From Coprobacter fastidiosus (lineage in GTDB: Bacteria; Bacteroidota; Bacteroidia; Bacteroidales; Coprobacteraceae), in assembly GCF_030296935.1 (NCBI RefSeq), contig NZ_AP028032.1, positions 2,418,001-2,482,000 of the forward strand: 64,000 bases of DNA, in the 5' to 3' direction. Below are positions 1 through 8,207 of the stretch, piece after piece. The position numbers were made by a program, and so were the translations under genes. The notes beneath the pieces are model-generated. The model was not told the origin of the DNA and did not search any database. It saw nothing but the letters and a program-made list of their open reading frames with translations. Numbering within the stretch: position 1 is the stretch's first letter; each line of letters begins with the position of its first letter.

Positions 1-1
1 A

Positions 2-682
2 CTTCGGGATTGTCGGGTACATTATAATGATACGAAAGGAGACAATGTCGATCAGTCGAGCATCTTTATTACAGAGGGAGATTCGGCTACGGGATCTATA
101 ACTAAAAGCCGGAATGTCGAGACTCAGGCTGTATTCAGTTTACGTGGGAAGCCGTTGAATTCGTATGGTTTGACGCGTAAAGTCGTATATGAAAATGAAG
201 AATTCAATTTATTGCAGGCGGCATTGAATGTAGAGGACGGCATGGACGGTCTTCGATATAATAAAATTATAATAGCAACAGATGCCGATGTCGACGGCAT
301 GCATATACGGTTATTGCTGATAACATTCTTTTTGCAGTTTTTCCCGGATTTGATTAAAAAAGGTCATGTTTATATTTTACAAACGCCTCTTTTTCGGGTG
401 AGAAATAAGAAAGAGACTTATTATTGTTATACGGAAGAGGAACGAATCAACGCAATATCGAAACTTGGAAGCAGTGCCGAAATAACCCGATTTAAAGGAT
501 TAGGAGAAATTTCTCCGGATGAGTTCCGTCATTTTATAGGACCGGATATGCGTCTTGATCAGGTTTCTTTGAAAAAAGAAGACCTCGTGAAAGATTTACT
601 GGAGTTTTATATGGGGAAAAATACGATGGAACGCCAGAACTTTATAATTCAAAATCTTGTTACAGATGAAGACCTCTCTTAA
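2..682 (+). CDS. parE: DNA topoisomerase IV subunit B, C-terminal part (5' truncated by window edge)
   Basis: This is the C-terminal 226 residues of a type IIA topoisomerase ATPase subunit; the reading frame is open from base 2. The TOPRIM domain is visible: EGDSA at bases 74-88 carries the catalytic Glu, and DADVDG at 281-298 gives the Mg-binding acidic residues. It is followed by the conserved [10 protein letters not shown] segment and a short C-terminal tail. ParE is preferred over GyrB because coaD and an S41 protease follow, an arrangement I recall from other Bacteroidales, but GyrB cannot be excluded on the fragment alone. Its stop overlaps the coaD start by 17 bases, so the two are probably co-transcribed. 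Confidence 0.85.
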   Translation, partial: LRDCRVHYNDTKGDNVDQSSIFITEGDSATGSITKSRNVETQAVFSLRGKPLNSYGLTRKVVYENEEFNLLQAALNVEDGMDGLRYNKIIIATDADVDGMHIRLLLITFFLQFFPDLIKKGHVYILQTPLFRVRNKKETYYCYTEEERINAISKLGSSAEITRFKGLGEISPDEFRHFIGPDMRLDQVSLKKEDLVKDLLEFYMGKNTMERQNFIIQNLVTDEDLS

Positions 683-1142
683 TAAGCGGATCGCTATATT
701 TCCGGGAACTTTTGACCCGTTTACAATCGGACACATGTCGTTAGTCGAACGGGCATTGAACATGCTTGATGAAATAGTGATCGCCATAGGTGTCAATGAA
801 GCTAAAAGTCAATACTTCAGTGTTGATGAACGTGTTCGTATGCTTGAAGATTTGTTTCGGTCAAATCCCAGAGTGAAAGTCCTTTCCTATAATTGCTTGA
901 CTGTGGATCTTGCTCGTCAGTGTCATGCTGGTTTTATTTTGAGGGGAATTCGCTCGGTGAATGACTTTGAGTATGAAAAAACGATTGCAGATGTGAATCG
1001 GAAAATATCGGGAGTGGAAACTTTGGTTTTATTTACAGAACCAGAACATACTCATATCAGTTCTACAATTGTTCGGGAATTATTAAGATACGGGCGTTCG
1101 GTAGATGAGTTCTTGCCGGATGGGCTCGTTCTTAGCAGATAA
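666..1142 (+). CDS. coaD: phosphopantetheine adenylyltransferase
   Basis: CoaD transfers AMP from ATP to 4'-phosphopantetheine, the penultimate step of coenzyme A synthesis, in the cytoplasm. The 158-residue length is typical. The nucleotidyltransferase signature TFDPFTIGH lies at residues 15-23 and the second nucleotide-binding motif HTHISST near residue 130. I chose the ATG at 666 rather than the in-frame TTG at 657 because it places the signature at the usual distance from the N terminus. The start lies inside the end of parE, suggesting translational coupling. Confidence 0.95.
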   Translation: MKTSLNKRIAIFPGTFDPFTIGHMSLVERALNMLDEIVIAIGVNEAKSQYFSVDERVRMLEDLFRSNPRVKVLSYNCLTVDLARQCHAGFILRGIRSVNDFEYEKTIADVNRKISGVETLVLFTEPEHTHISSTIVRELLRYGRSVDEFLPDGLVLSR

Positions 1143-1172
1143 AATAAAAATAAATATAAGAAATTTTTAAGG

Positions 1173-2768
1173 ATGAAAAGATTTATATATGCCATTGCGT
1201 TATTTCTGATTTTTTCGGTTTGCGCAAAGGCTCAAAGGCAAACGGATGCTTCTAAAAAGCTTAGTTTAGCTGCCTATGTGATTTCTACTCTATACGTAGA
1301 TGATGTTAATGAGGATAAATTGACAGAAGATGCCATACGAGCTATGCTGGAACAACTTGATCCGCATTCTACTTATCTCGATCCGCAGGAAGTAAAGGAT
1401 ATGAGTGCATCTTTAGATGGTAATTTCGATGGTGTCGGCATCCAGTTTACCATGACAAACGATACGTTATATGTCATACAGACTGTGGCGGGAGGACCTT
1501 CTGAAAAAGTCGGTATTTTGGCAGGAGACAGGATTGTCGAGATTAATGACACCGTTGTTGCAGGTGTAAAAATGAGCACTAAGGATATTATGACTCGTTT
1601 ACGAGGTAAGCGGGGAACGAAAGTTGATGTTACAGTACTTCGTAAAGATGTGCCAGATCCTATTCCGTTCAGGATAACAAGGGATAAAATTCCCGTTTAT
1701 AGTATCGATGCTTCTTATATGGTCGATAAGCATACGGGATATATTCGTTTAAGCCGTTTTTCGGCTACCAGTGTACAGGAGTTTGTAGAGGCGATGTTAA
1801 AATTGCGTCGTGCGGGCATGAAGAATCTGATTCTCGATTTGCAGGGGAACGGAGGGGGATATTTGAATACGGCTGTAAAAATTGCAGATCTATTGTTGGC
1901 AGATGATAATGCCTTGATTGTTTATACAGAGGGGAGGCGTTCTCCTCGTACGGAGGAGAAAACATCTTCTAAGCATTTATTTCCTGACGGGAAATTAGTC
2001 GTGCTTGTAGATGAAGGTTCTGCTTCTGCTTCTGAGATTGTTTCAGGAGCGATCCAAGATTGGGACAGAGGTGTAATCGTAGGTCGCAGGACATTCGGAA
2101 AAGGGCTTGTGCAACGTCCCGTACCATTACCGGACGGTTCTATGATACGTCTTACGACAGCCCGTTATTATACTCCGTCGGGACGAAGTATTCAGAAACC
2201 TTATACAAAAGGCGAGGCAAAAGCATATAATGAAGATCTGATTAACCGTTATAATCATGGCGAATTATCAAATGCGGACAGCATTCATTTCCCGGATTCC
2301 TTAAAATTTTATACATTGAAAAATAAGAGAGTCGTGTATGGGGGTGGAGGGATTATGCCGGATTATTTTATCCCTATCGATACTGCCCGTTATACGGATT
2401 ATCACAGGGATATTGCGGCTAAAGGTCTAATAAACCAAGAAGTTACTTCTTATATCGATCGTAATAGAAAAGAGCTGAATGCGAATTATAAGAATGTGGA
2501 TAAGTTTATTGCGACATTCGAAGTAGATGAAAAGATGTTGCAGGATCTTAAGTCGCTTGCTGAGAAAGAAAAGATAAAATATAATGAAGAGGAGTTCCAG
2601 AAATCTCTACCTTTGATTAAAGCGCAGTTAAAAGCTCTTATCGCTCGTGATTTGTTCGATATGTCTGCTTATTTTAAAATTATGAACCAGTATAATGATT
2701 CATATCAAAAAGCCCTTGAACTTATTGGGATGCAAGAGGCGTATGAACAACTTCTGAAAGGCAAATAA
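1173..2768 (+). CDS. S41 family C-terminal processing peptidase (periplasmic)
   Basis: This 531-residue protein has an N-terminal signal peptide ending ...CAKA before Gln. A PDZ domain (about residues 85-165) is followed by a tail-specific protease domain. The catalytic serine lies in GSASASEI (about 282-289) and the general-base lysine in FGKGLVQ (about 308-314), the Ser/Lys dyad of S41 peptidases. Such enzymes trim or degrade periplasmic proteins from their C termini. The C-terminal 100 residues are a helical extension common in Bacteroidota homologues. It lies 30 bases after coaD and is probably in the same operon. The exact substrate cannot be read from the sequence. Confidence 0.92.
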   Translation: MKRFIYAIALFLIFSVCAKAQRQTDASKKLSLAAYVISTLYVDDVNEDKLTEDAIRAMLEQLDPHSTYLDPQEVKDMSASLDGNFDGVGIQFTMTNDTLYVIQTVAGGPSEKVGILAGDRIVEINDTVVAGVKMSTKDIMTRLRGKRGTKVDVTVLRKDVPDPIPFRITRDKIPVYSIDASYMVDKHTGYIRLSRFSATSVQEFVEAMLKLRRAGMKNLILDLQGNGGGYLNTAVKIADLLLADDNALIVYTEGRRSPRTEEKTSSKHLFPDGKLVVLVDEGSASASEIVSGAIQDWDRGVIVGRRTFGKGLVQRPVPLPDGSMIRLTTARYYTPSGRSIQKPYTKGEAKAYNEDLINRYNHGELSNADSIHFPDSLKFYTLKNKRVVYGGGGIMPDYFIPIDTARYTDYHRDIAAKGLINQEVTSYIDRNRKELNANYKNVDKFIATFEVDEKMLQDLKSLAEKEKIKYNEEEFQKSLPLIKAQLKALIARDLFDMSAYFKIMNQYNDSYQKALELIGMQEAYEQLLKGK

Positions 2769-2919
2769 CCGAAATATCAAAAAGCTTGTTTACAATACGG
2801 TCAATACGTCTTTTTTGAGTCGAAAACCGATTGTTGCATTTGTTGTCGGGAGGGCTCTTCGTGTATATGAATGTTGTTTTGAGATCGATAAATAGAGATG
2901 GATTAGAGTAACTTGCTTC

Positions 2920-4062
2920 TCATTTGTCAGTTTCGTTCCATTTTAAAATAGCTTTTACAGGATAATGGTCAGAATATTTCACTTTATCGATATGTGTAGA
3001 AAGGGATTGTAGTCCTTTTCCGTAAAGAATATGATCTATTCTGAACCAGAAGCCGTTGGCATGATAGGTAATTCCCGGCCCTAATCCGGTAGAAACGTAC
3101 GAATCTTTTAGTTTCCCTCTGATTTTTCGATACGCATAAGATTGCGGGGTATCATTGAAGTCACCGCATACAATGATGTTTGAGTCGGTTTTATGGATGA
3201 TTCGTGCTATACTGTCGGCTTGTAGTGCCCGTTTGCGAAAAGCTGCCCCCATTTTTGTCATCAAGCGATCTTTAAATTCCGGAAACAGTTCTGTATCATC
3301 TATATGTTTCATCATATATGCGTAAAGCTCCCGGTCATTCGAAGTGAATTTGTTAGACTCCAGGTGATTATTTATCAAAGTCAAGATGCGTCCGTTAATT
3401 TTTATTTTATAAATGCATGATCCGTTGTAGGAACTGTCATATTTTATGTCTGTTATTTCTTGGAAAGGATATTTCGAGTAACAGGCAATTCCGGATTGTG
3501 AATAAGGCGTCTTATTTCCGGGTGTAAAATGTTTATATGGGTATTCCGAGAGGGCAGAATTAATTTGGTCTAAAGAAATCTGATTTTTGGAATTACCGAA
3601 TGAGAATTCTTGCATGCAAATAATGTCGGCTTTTGTGTTCTGTATATAAGAGATAATCGAATTGGGAGAATCATCTGTATGTGGCGTATAGTTGTCGAAG
3701 TTATGTACGTTGTATGTCAATAATGTCAGTTTTTCCCCCTCTGTAACAGCTTCGTCCGATTCGATATGTATAGGGGTATAATTCCATAGACCGTTCCAGC
3801 AGGCGATTAAAGCGATGATGGAGATTAAGGCGGAATGATGTCTTTGGATAGTCCAGAATAAAATAAATGTAATGTTTGCTGCCAATAATACGGGAAACGC
3901 CAATCCTAAATAAGAGGCGAAAATTATTTTATCCGGAGGAATAATATATGCATAGGCCGAAGCGACTAATGCTATGGCAAACAAAAAATTGATAAAAGAT
4001 CCTACAGTCAAATAAGTAGCACGTAACCAGCCCATTCTGAACGTTTTATTTTTTGCTTGCAT
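2920..4062 (-). CDS. membrane-anchored endonuclease/exonuclease/phosphatase (EEP) family protein
   Basis: The first 85 or so residues form three hydrophobic segments, so the protein is anchored in the inner membrane. The rest is an EEP-fold metallohydrolase: LTYNVHNF (about 111), MQEF, NNHLESN, GDFND (about 299) and the terminal SDHYPV (about 362) are the metal-binding and catalytic blocks of this superfamily. Members act on phosphodiesters in nucleic acids, inositol phosphates or sphingomyelin; the substrate here is unknown. The start overlaps the upstream rhomboid gene by 17 bases, making it the third gene of a coupled minus-strand operon with two rhomboid proteases. Confidence 0.85.
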   Translation of the reverse strand: MQAKNKTFRMGWLRATYLTVGSFINFLFAIALVASAYAYIIPPDKIIFASYLGLAFPVLLAANITFILFWTIQRHHSALISIIALIACWNGLWNYTPIHIESDEAVTEGEKLTLLTYNVHNFDNYTPHTDDSPNSIISYIQNTKADIICMQEFSFGNSKNQISLDQINSALSEYPYKHFTPGNKTPYSQSGIACYSKYPFQEITDIKYDSSYNGSCIYKIKINGRILTLINNHLESNKFTSNDRELYAYMMKHIDDTELFPEFKDRLMTKMGAAFRKRALQADSIARIIHKTDSNIIVCGDFNDTPQSYAYRKIRGKLKDSYVSTGLGPGITYHANGFWFRIDHILYGKGLQSLSTHIDKVKYSDHYPVKAILKWNETDK

Positions 4063-4924
4063 CGAATAGTTTTTTCTTTTCTTCGGTTGTCAGAGCACTG
4101 TATCCCGAACGTTTTATTTTATCGAGGATAGCATCGATATCCTCTGTCTCTTTTTGCTTACGAGTACGGTATTCCATATCGCTTTCGGGACGTCTGTATT
4201 TTATTTTAATTTTCGGACGGGGCTTAAACAGGACAACGATTTTGTCGATTAATGTATTAATGAATCTTGTTATGTCTTTTCCTTGTTTCCATCGATATGC
4301 GAAAATAAATCCGAGCATAGCTCCTCCGAGGTGAGCGATGTGTCCTCCTGCATTTTGGGATGTAATGCTGATCGCATCTAATAATACGGTAATTAATGCG
4401 ATGTATTTCAATGAAACTGCTCCGAAAAAAAACAATGATATTTTGAAGTCGGGAGCATAAACGGCTGTTGCAATGACAATGGCCAGAACTGCAGCCGAAG
4501 AACCCAATAAGACTCCATAAGTAGAAGAGAACCATGGAATCAGATTATATGCCAGCAGATATAGCCCTGCTCCGGAGAGTCCTCCCAATATGTAAAGTCC
4601 TCCCATTTGTTTCTCACTGAAGAAGTGCAGGAATAGCTGTCCGAACCAATATAGCCAAAGCATATTGAACAGGATGTGCAGCAGGTCGTATTGCAGAAAC
4701 ATGTAAGATAAAAGAGTCCACGGACGCCATGCCAATATTGATAGGTTTGACGGAAGCTGTAAATAGGATAGCAGCGGATTTATATCTGTACCGGACAACG
4801 TTAAAACAACCCCTGTAAGGCGTACGATCAAAAATACTGCTATATTTATGAATATTAATTTTATAAGAAGTGATCCGGTATGATACTTTATTGCCAGATC
4901 TTTAAAAATATTGCCCATTTCCAA
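4046..4924 (-). CDS. rhomboid family intramembrane serine protease (second of a tandem pair)
   Basis: This is a 292-residue polytopic protein with the rhomboid layout: WxxxTYMFLQ-like loop, NMLWLYWFG, a serine in GSSAA (about residue 141) and the partner histidine in GGHIAHLGG (about 192-200). The serine motif is GSSA instead of the usual GxSG/GASG, but the Ser-His dyad looks intact. About 90 hydrophilic, Lys/Glu-rich residues follow the last membrane segment, probably a cytoplasmic tail. It overlaps the preceding rhomboid by 23 bases and the following EEP gene by 17. An alternative Met lies two codons downstream of the chosen start. The substrate is unknown. Confidence 0.88.
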   Translation of the reverse strand: MEMGNIFKDLAIKYHTGSLLIKLIFINIAVFLIVRLTGVVLTLSGTDINPLLSYLQLPSNLSILAWRPWTLLSYMFLQYDLLHILFNMLWLYWFGQLFLHFFSEKQMGGLYILGGLSGAGLYLLAYNLIPWFSSTYGVLLGSSAAVLAIVIATAVYAPDFKISLFFFGAVSLKYIALITVLLDAISITSQNAGGHIAHLGGAMLGFIFAYRWKQGKDITRFINTLIDKIVVLFKPRPKIKIKYRRPESDMEYRTRKQKETEDIDAILDKIKRSGYSALTTEEKKKLFDASKK

Positions 4925-5603
4925 TACCTTTTTTACGCCAATATTTTATAACGATATATCCGAATAACATTCCTCCAAGGTGGGCGAAGTGGGCAATATT
5001 GTCTCCGCTGAAATTGCTGATACCGAAGAATAGTTCCACTGCACCGTAAAAGATGACAAAATATTTTGCCTTTATCGGAATAGGAATGAACATGATATAT
5101 AGAGGGAGATTGGGAAATAACATTCCGAATGCCAGAAGAATTCCGAATACCGCACCCGAAGCTCCGATAGTGATTATTCCGTTTAGTATCATCCGGGTTT
5201 GTTCCCAGCCATAAGCAGAAACGGCCTGTGCAATTTCATTGTGCAGGCTGATGTACCATGTAAGTTCCTGTACGAGACCCGCTCCGAATCCTGTAATCAT
5301 GTAGTAGGTGAGGAAACGTTTGCTACCCCATACCATTTCAAGAGTACGTCCGAACATGAATACCGAGAACATGTTGAAAAATACATGTCCTATCGATCCC
5401 GGATCGTGCATAAACATGTAAGTAACTAATTGCACGGCATTAAAATCTTTTGCTGTGAGATAATGTAGCCCTAAATATTCGACCAAGTTAATCCCGAATT
5501 TAGGCAAAACGATTGTTGCCAACCAAACCAAAAAGTTTATGATAATAAGGTTCTTAGTTACCGGAGGAAGTGCGCTGAAAAAATTTTGTCGTCCTTGAAA
5601 CAT
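4902..5603 (-). CDS. rhomboid family intramembrane serine protease (first of a tandem pair)
   Basis: This 233-residue protein has six predicted membrane segments. The catalytic serine is in the canonical GASGAVFG motif (about residue 147) and the histidine in IAHFAHLGGMLFGY (about 203). It cleaves substrates within or near the membrane; which ones is unknown. It is first in a minus-strand operon with a second rhomboid and an EEP hydrolase. A candidate -7 box lies just upstream (5639-5646). Confidence 0.92.
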   Translation of the reverse strand: MFQGRQNFFSALPPVTKNLIIINFLVWLATIVLPKFGINLVEYLGLHYLTAKDFNAVQLVTYMFMHDPGSIGHVFFNMFSVFMFGRTLEMVWGSKRFLTYYMITGFGAGLVQELTWYISLHNEIAQAVSAYGWEQTRMILNGIITIGASGAVFGILLAFGMLFPNLPLYIMFIPIPIKAKYFVIFYGAVELFFGISNFSGDNIAHFAHLGGMLFGYIVIKYWRKKGIGNGQYF

Positions 5604-5638
5604 AGAATTTTTTTATAATCGATTTTACTTGTAAGCTG

Positions 5639-5646
5639 CAAAAATA
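5639..5646 (-). promoter_or_regulatory. candidate -7 box of the rhomboid operon
   Basis: On the minus strand this reads TATTTTTG, matching the Bacteroidota -7 consensus TAnnTTTG. It lies 36 bases before the rhomboid start. No clear -33 TTTG is visible at the expected distance. Confidence 0.45.
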
Positions 5647-5728
5647 GAGATTATTTCCTGTTTTTTGTGTCCTAAAAGCTCCTGATTATATTTTTAATCG
5701 GATTATTTTACTTTTTTTATTTCTATTC

Positions 5729-5759
5729 TTTGTTATTTTGTTTTTAAATAATATATTTG
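5729..5759 (+). promoter_or_regulatory. Bacteroidota-type promoter of the HU gene
   Basis: TTTG at 5729-5732 and TATATTTG at 5752-5759 are separated by 19 bases, an excellent match to the Bacteroidota primary sigma factor consensus (-33 TTTG, -7 TAnnTTTG). Transcription should begin near 5766, giving an HU leader of about 45 bases. Confidence 0.8.
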
Positions 5760-5812
5760 CGTGACTATCAAACGGCTTTTGTCGTATAGTAAACCTATTA
5801 AAATACAGCTTT

Positions 5813-6085
5813 ATGAACAAATCAGAATTAATTAACGCTATTGCTGAAGAGGCAGGCTTGGCTAAGACCGATGCGAAGAAAGCATTGGAAGCATTTATTT
5901 CTACAGTATCTAACGAATTGGCTAAAGGCGAAAAGATCGCTCTTATTGGATTCGGAACGTTCTCAATCAATGAAAAAGGTGAAAGAACAGGTATCAATCC
6001 TGCTACAAAACAGCAAATTACTATTCCTGCCAAGAAAGTGGTTAAGTTTAAAGCCGGTGCTGAATTGGCAGATAAAGTAAAATAA
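5813..6085 (+). CDS. HU family DNA-binding protein
   Basis: A 90-residue histone-like nucleoid protein of the HU/IHF family, which bends DNA and helps compact the chromosome. The N-terminal helical dimerisation half (MNKSELINAIAEEAGL) is followed by the signature GFGTFS and the DNA-binding arm with the RTGINPATKQ segment. The length is exactly typical. It is a single-gene unit with a strong promoter and its own terminator. Confidence 0.95.
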   Translation: MNKSELINAIAEEAGLAKTDAKKALEAFISTVSNELAKGEKIALIGFGTFSINEKGERTGINPATKQQITIPAKKVVKFKAGAELADKVK

Positions 6086-6110
6086 TATTTTACTTCGAAC
6101 TTAAAAAAAG

Positions 6111-6146
6111 AAGGGACTATCCGAAAATAAGGATTGTCCCTTTTTT
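6111..6146 (+). terminator. rho-independent terminator of the HU gene
   Basis: A 12-bp stem with one mismatch (AAGGGACTATCC / GGATTGTCCCTT), an 8-base loop and a T tract, 26 bases after the HU stop. Confidence 0.85.
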
Positions 6147-6280
6147 GTGTTTTATCGTATGCCTGTTCATCGCAATAAAAGCATAGAATACGGTTTAAAT
6201 TTTGTCTGATTCCTTGTTCAAAGGATATTGCTTCGAATGTTTTTGTGTGGTAAAATCATTAAGCATCCTATTTAAAGTAT

Positions 6281-6288
6281 TATCTTTG
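6281..6288 (+). promoter_or_regulatory. candidate -7 box of argS
   Basis: TATCTTTG fits TAnnTTTG perfectly and lies 40 bases before the argS start. No TTTG occurs at the -33 distance. Confidence 0.5.
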
Positions 6289-6328
6289 TACCCGTTAAAG
6301 AATTCGATAGAAAAAAACGGATATAAAT

Positions 6329-8122
6329 ATGAAGATTGAGAATAAGATTGCCGAAGCTGTCATTTCTGCGCTGAAGGCTTTGTACGGGATCGAGCCGGAA
6401 ATGTCGGCGATACAATTACAAAAAACGAAGAAAGAATTTGAAGGGCATTTGACTCTTGTCGTTTTTCCGTTTTTAAAGGCTTCTCATAAAAATCCTGAAG
6501 CGACTGCTACGGAAATCGGTGAATATCTGATTAAAAACGAACCGGCTGTCGCATCATTTAATGTGATTAAAGGGTTCTTGAACTTGGTGATTGATTCTAC
6601 ATGCTGGATAGAACAATTGAATGAAATAGCTTCTGATGCCCGGTATGGAATAAAAGAGCCGGAGCGGGACGCTCAATTGGTAATGATAGAATATTCTTCT
6701 CCTAATACAAATAAACCGTTACATTTGGGGCATGTACGTAATAATTTATTGGGTTACAGCATTTCTGAAATCTTGAAGGCAAACGGAAATAAAGTCGTGA
6801 AGACCAATATCGTAAATGATCGGGGGATTCATATTTGTAAATCGATGCTTGCCTGGGAAAAGTGGGGAAACGGTGTCACTCCCGAATCTTCCGGTAAAAA
6901 AGGAGATCATTTGATCGGAGATTTTTATGTGCTTTTTGATAAGCATTATAAGCAGGAAGTTGCCGAATTACAGGAAAAAGGAATGACGAAAGAAGAGGCT
7001 GAGGCTTCTTCCCCGCTTATGGCAGAAGCTCGGGAAATGCTTCGTAAGTGGGAAGCCGGAGATGAGCAGGTGCGTTCGGTATGGCGTATGATGAATGATT
7101 GGGTATATGCCGGATTTGATGAGACTTATCGGAAGATGGGCGTGGATTTTGATAAAATCTATTATGAATCGCAAACTTATCTGGAGGGAAAGGAAAAAGT
7201 TCTTGAAGGTTTGGAGAAAGGAATTATGTATCGGAAAGAGGATGGTTCAGTATGGGCTGATCTGACGGCTGAAGGACTTGATCATAAATTGCTTTTACGT
7301 GCCGACGGAACTTCTGTTTATATGACTCAGGATATAGGTACGGCCAAGCTCCGTTTTCAGGATTATCCCATCGATAAAATGGTATATGTTGTGGGGAATG
7401 AGCAGAATTATCATTTTCAGGTACTTTCTATTCTATTGGATAAGCTCGGTTTTAGCTGGGGTAAAGATCTTGTCCATTTTTCTTATGGAATGGTCGAATT
7501 GCCTGAAGGTAAGATGAAGTCGCGTGAAGGTACGGTCGTCGATGCCGATGATCTGATTGAAGAGATGGTGAATACAGCACGTGAGACTTCTTCAGAATTG
7601 GGTAAATTGGATGACTGTACGCCGGAGGAAGCAGATGCTATTTCGAATATGGTGGGTCTTGGAGCTCTTAAATATTTTATTTTGAAAGTCGATCCCCGTA
7701 AAAATATGACGTTTAATCCGAAAGAGTCTATCGACTTTAACGGAAATACAGGGCCGTTTATTCAATATACACATGCTCGTATATGTTCGGTACTGCGTAA
7801 GGCTGCCGAGTCGGGTATCGTTTTGCCGGAGACTGCAAATGAGAAAGTCGTCCTTTCTGATAAAGAAATATCCTTAATTCAGAATTTATCGGAATTTCCG
7901 GCTGTCGTTTCAGAGGCTGGCAGTCAGTTCAGCCCGGCTATTATAGCTAATTATATTTATGATCTCGTGAAAGAGTATAACCAATTCTATCATGATTTCT
8001 CAATCTTACGGGAAGAGAATACCGAGATTCGAGATTTCCGGCTTATTCTTTCCAGAAATGTAGCTAAAGTTATAAAAACCGGCATGAGTTTGTTAGGAAT
8101 AGATGTTCCTGATCGTATGTAG
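6329..8122 (+). CDS. argS: arginyl-tRNA synthetase
   Basis: A class I aminoacyl-tRNA synthetase of 597 residues charging tRNA-Arg. It has an N-terminal tRNA D-loop-binding domain (1-100), the HIGH-type motif KPLHLGHVRNN near residue 130, the KMSKS-equivalent GKMKSREG near 394, and a C-terminal DALR anticodon-binding domain ending ...GIDVPDRM. The length is normal. It is monocistronic, ending at a strong hairpin shared with the convergent regulator gene. Confidence 0.97.
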   Translation: MKIENKIAEAVISALKALYGIEPEMSAIQLQKTKKEFEGHLTLVVFPFLKASHKNPEATATEIGEYLIKNEPAVASFNVIKGFLNLVIDSTCWIEQLNEIASDARYGIKEPERDAQLVMIEYSSPNTNKPLHLGHVRNNLLGYSISEILKANGNKVVKTNIVNDRGIHICKSMLAWEKWGNGVTPESSGKKGDHLIGDFYVLFDKHYKQEVAELQEKGMTKEEAEASSPLMAEAREMLRKWEAGDEQVRSVWRMMNDWVYAGFDETYRKMGVDFDKIYYESQTYLEGKEKVLEGLEKGIMYRKEDGSVWADLTAEGLDHKLLLRADGTSVYMTQDIGTAKLRFQDYPIDKMVYVVGNEQNYHFQVLSILLDKLGFSWGKDLVHFSYGMVELPEGKMKSREGTVVDADDLIEEMVNTARETSSELGKLDDCTPEEADAISNMVGLGALKYFILKVDPRKNMTFNPKESIDFNGNTGPFIQYTHARICSVLRKAAESGIVLPETANEKVVLSDKEISLIQNLSEFPAVVSEAGSQFSPAIIANYIYDLVKEYNQFYHDFSILREENTEIRDFRLILSRNVAKVIKTGMSLLGIDVPDRM

Positions 8123-8141
8123 AGAAATGAAGAAATAGAAG

Positions 8142-8180
8142 TGCCCCCCTAAAAGTTTGACAAAAAGCTTTTAGGGGGCA
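8142..8180. terminator. bidirectional terminator between argS and the HTCS gene
   Basis: TGCCCCCCTAAAAG (8142-8155) pairs with CTTTTAGGGGGCA (8168-8180) with one bulged C. It separates two convergent genes and can serve both. Confidence 0.8.
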
Positions 8181-8207
8181 TTTCATATTGGTACGAACCG
8201 GTTCGGT

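Noticed and set aside
657-665. TTG start three codons upstream for coaD
   Set aside because: ATG 666 places the TFDPFTIGH motif at the usual position and is the commoner start codon.
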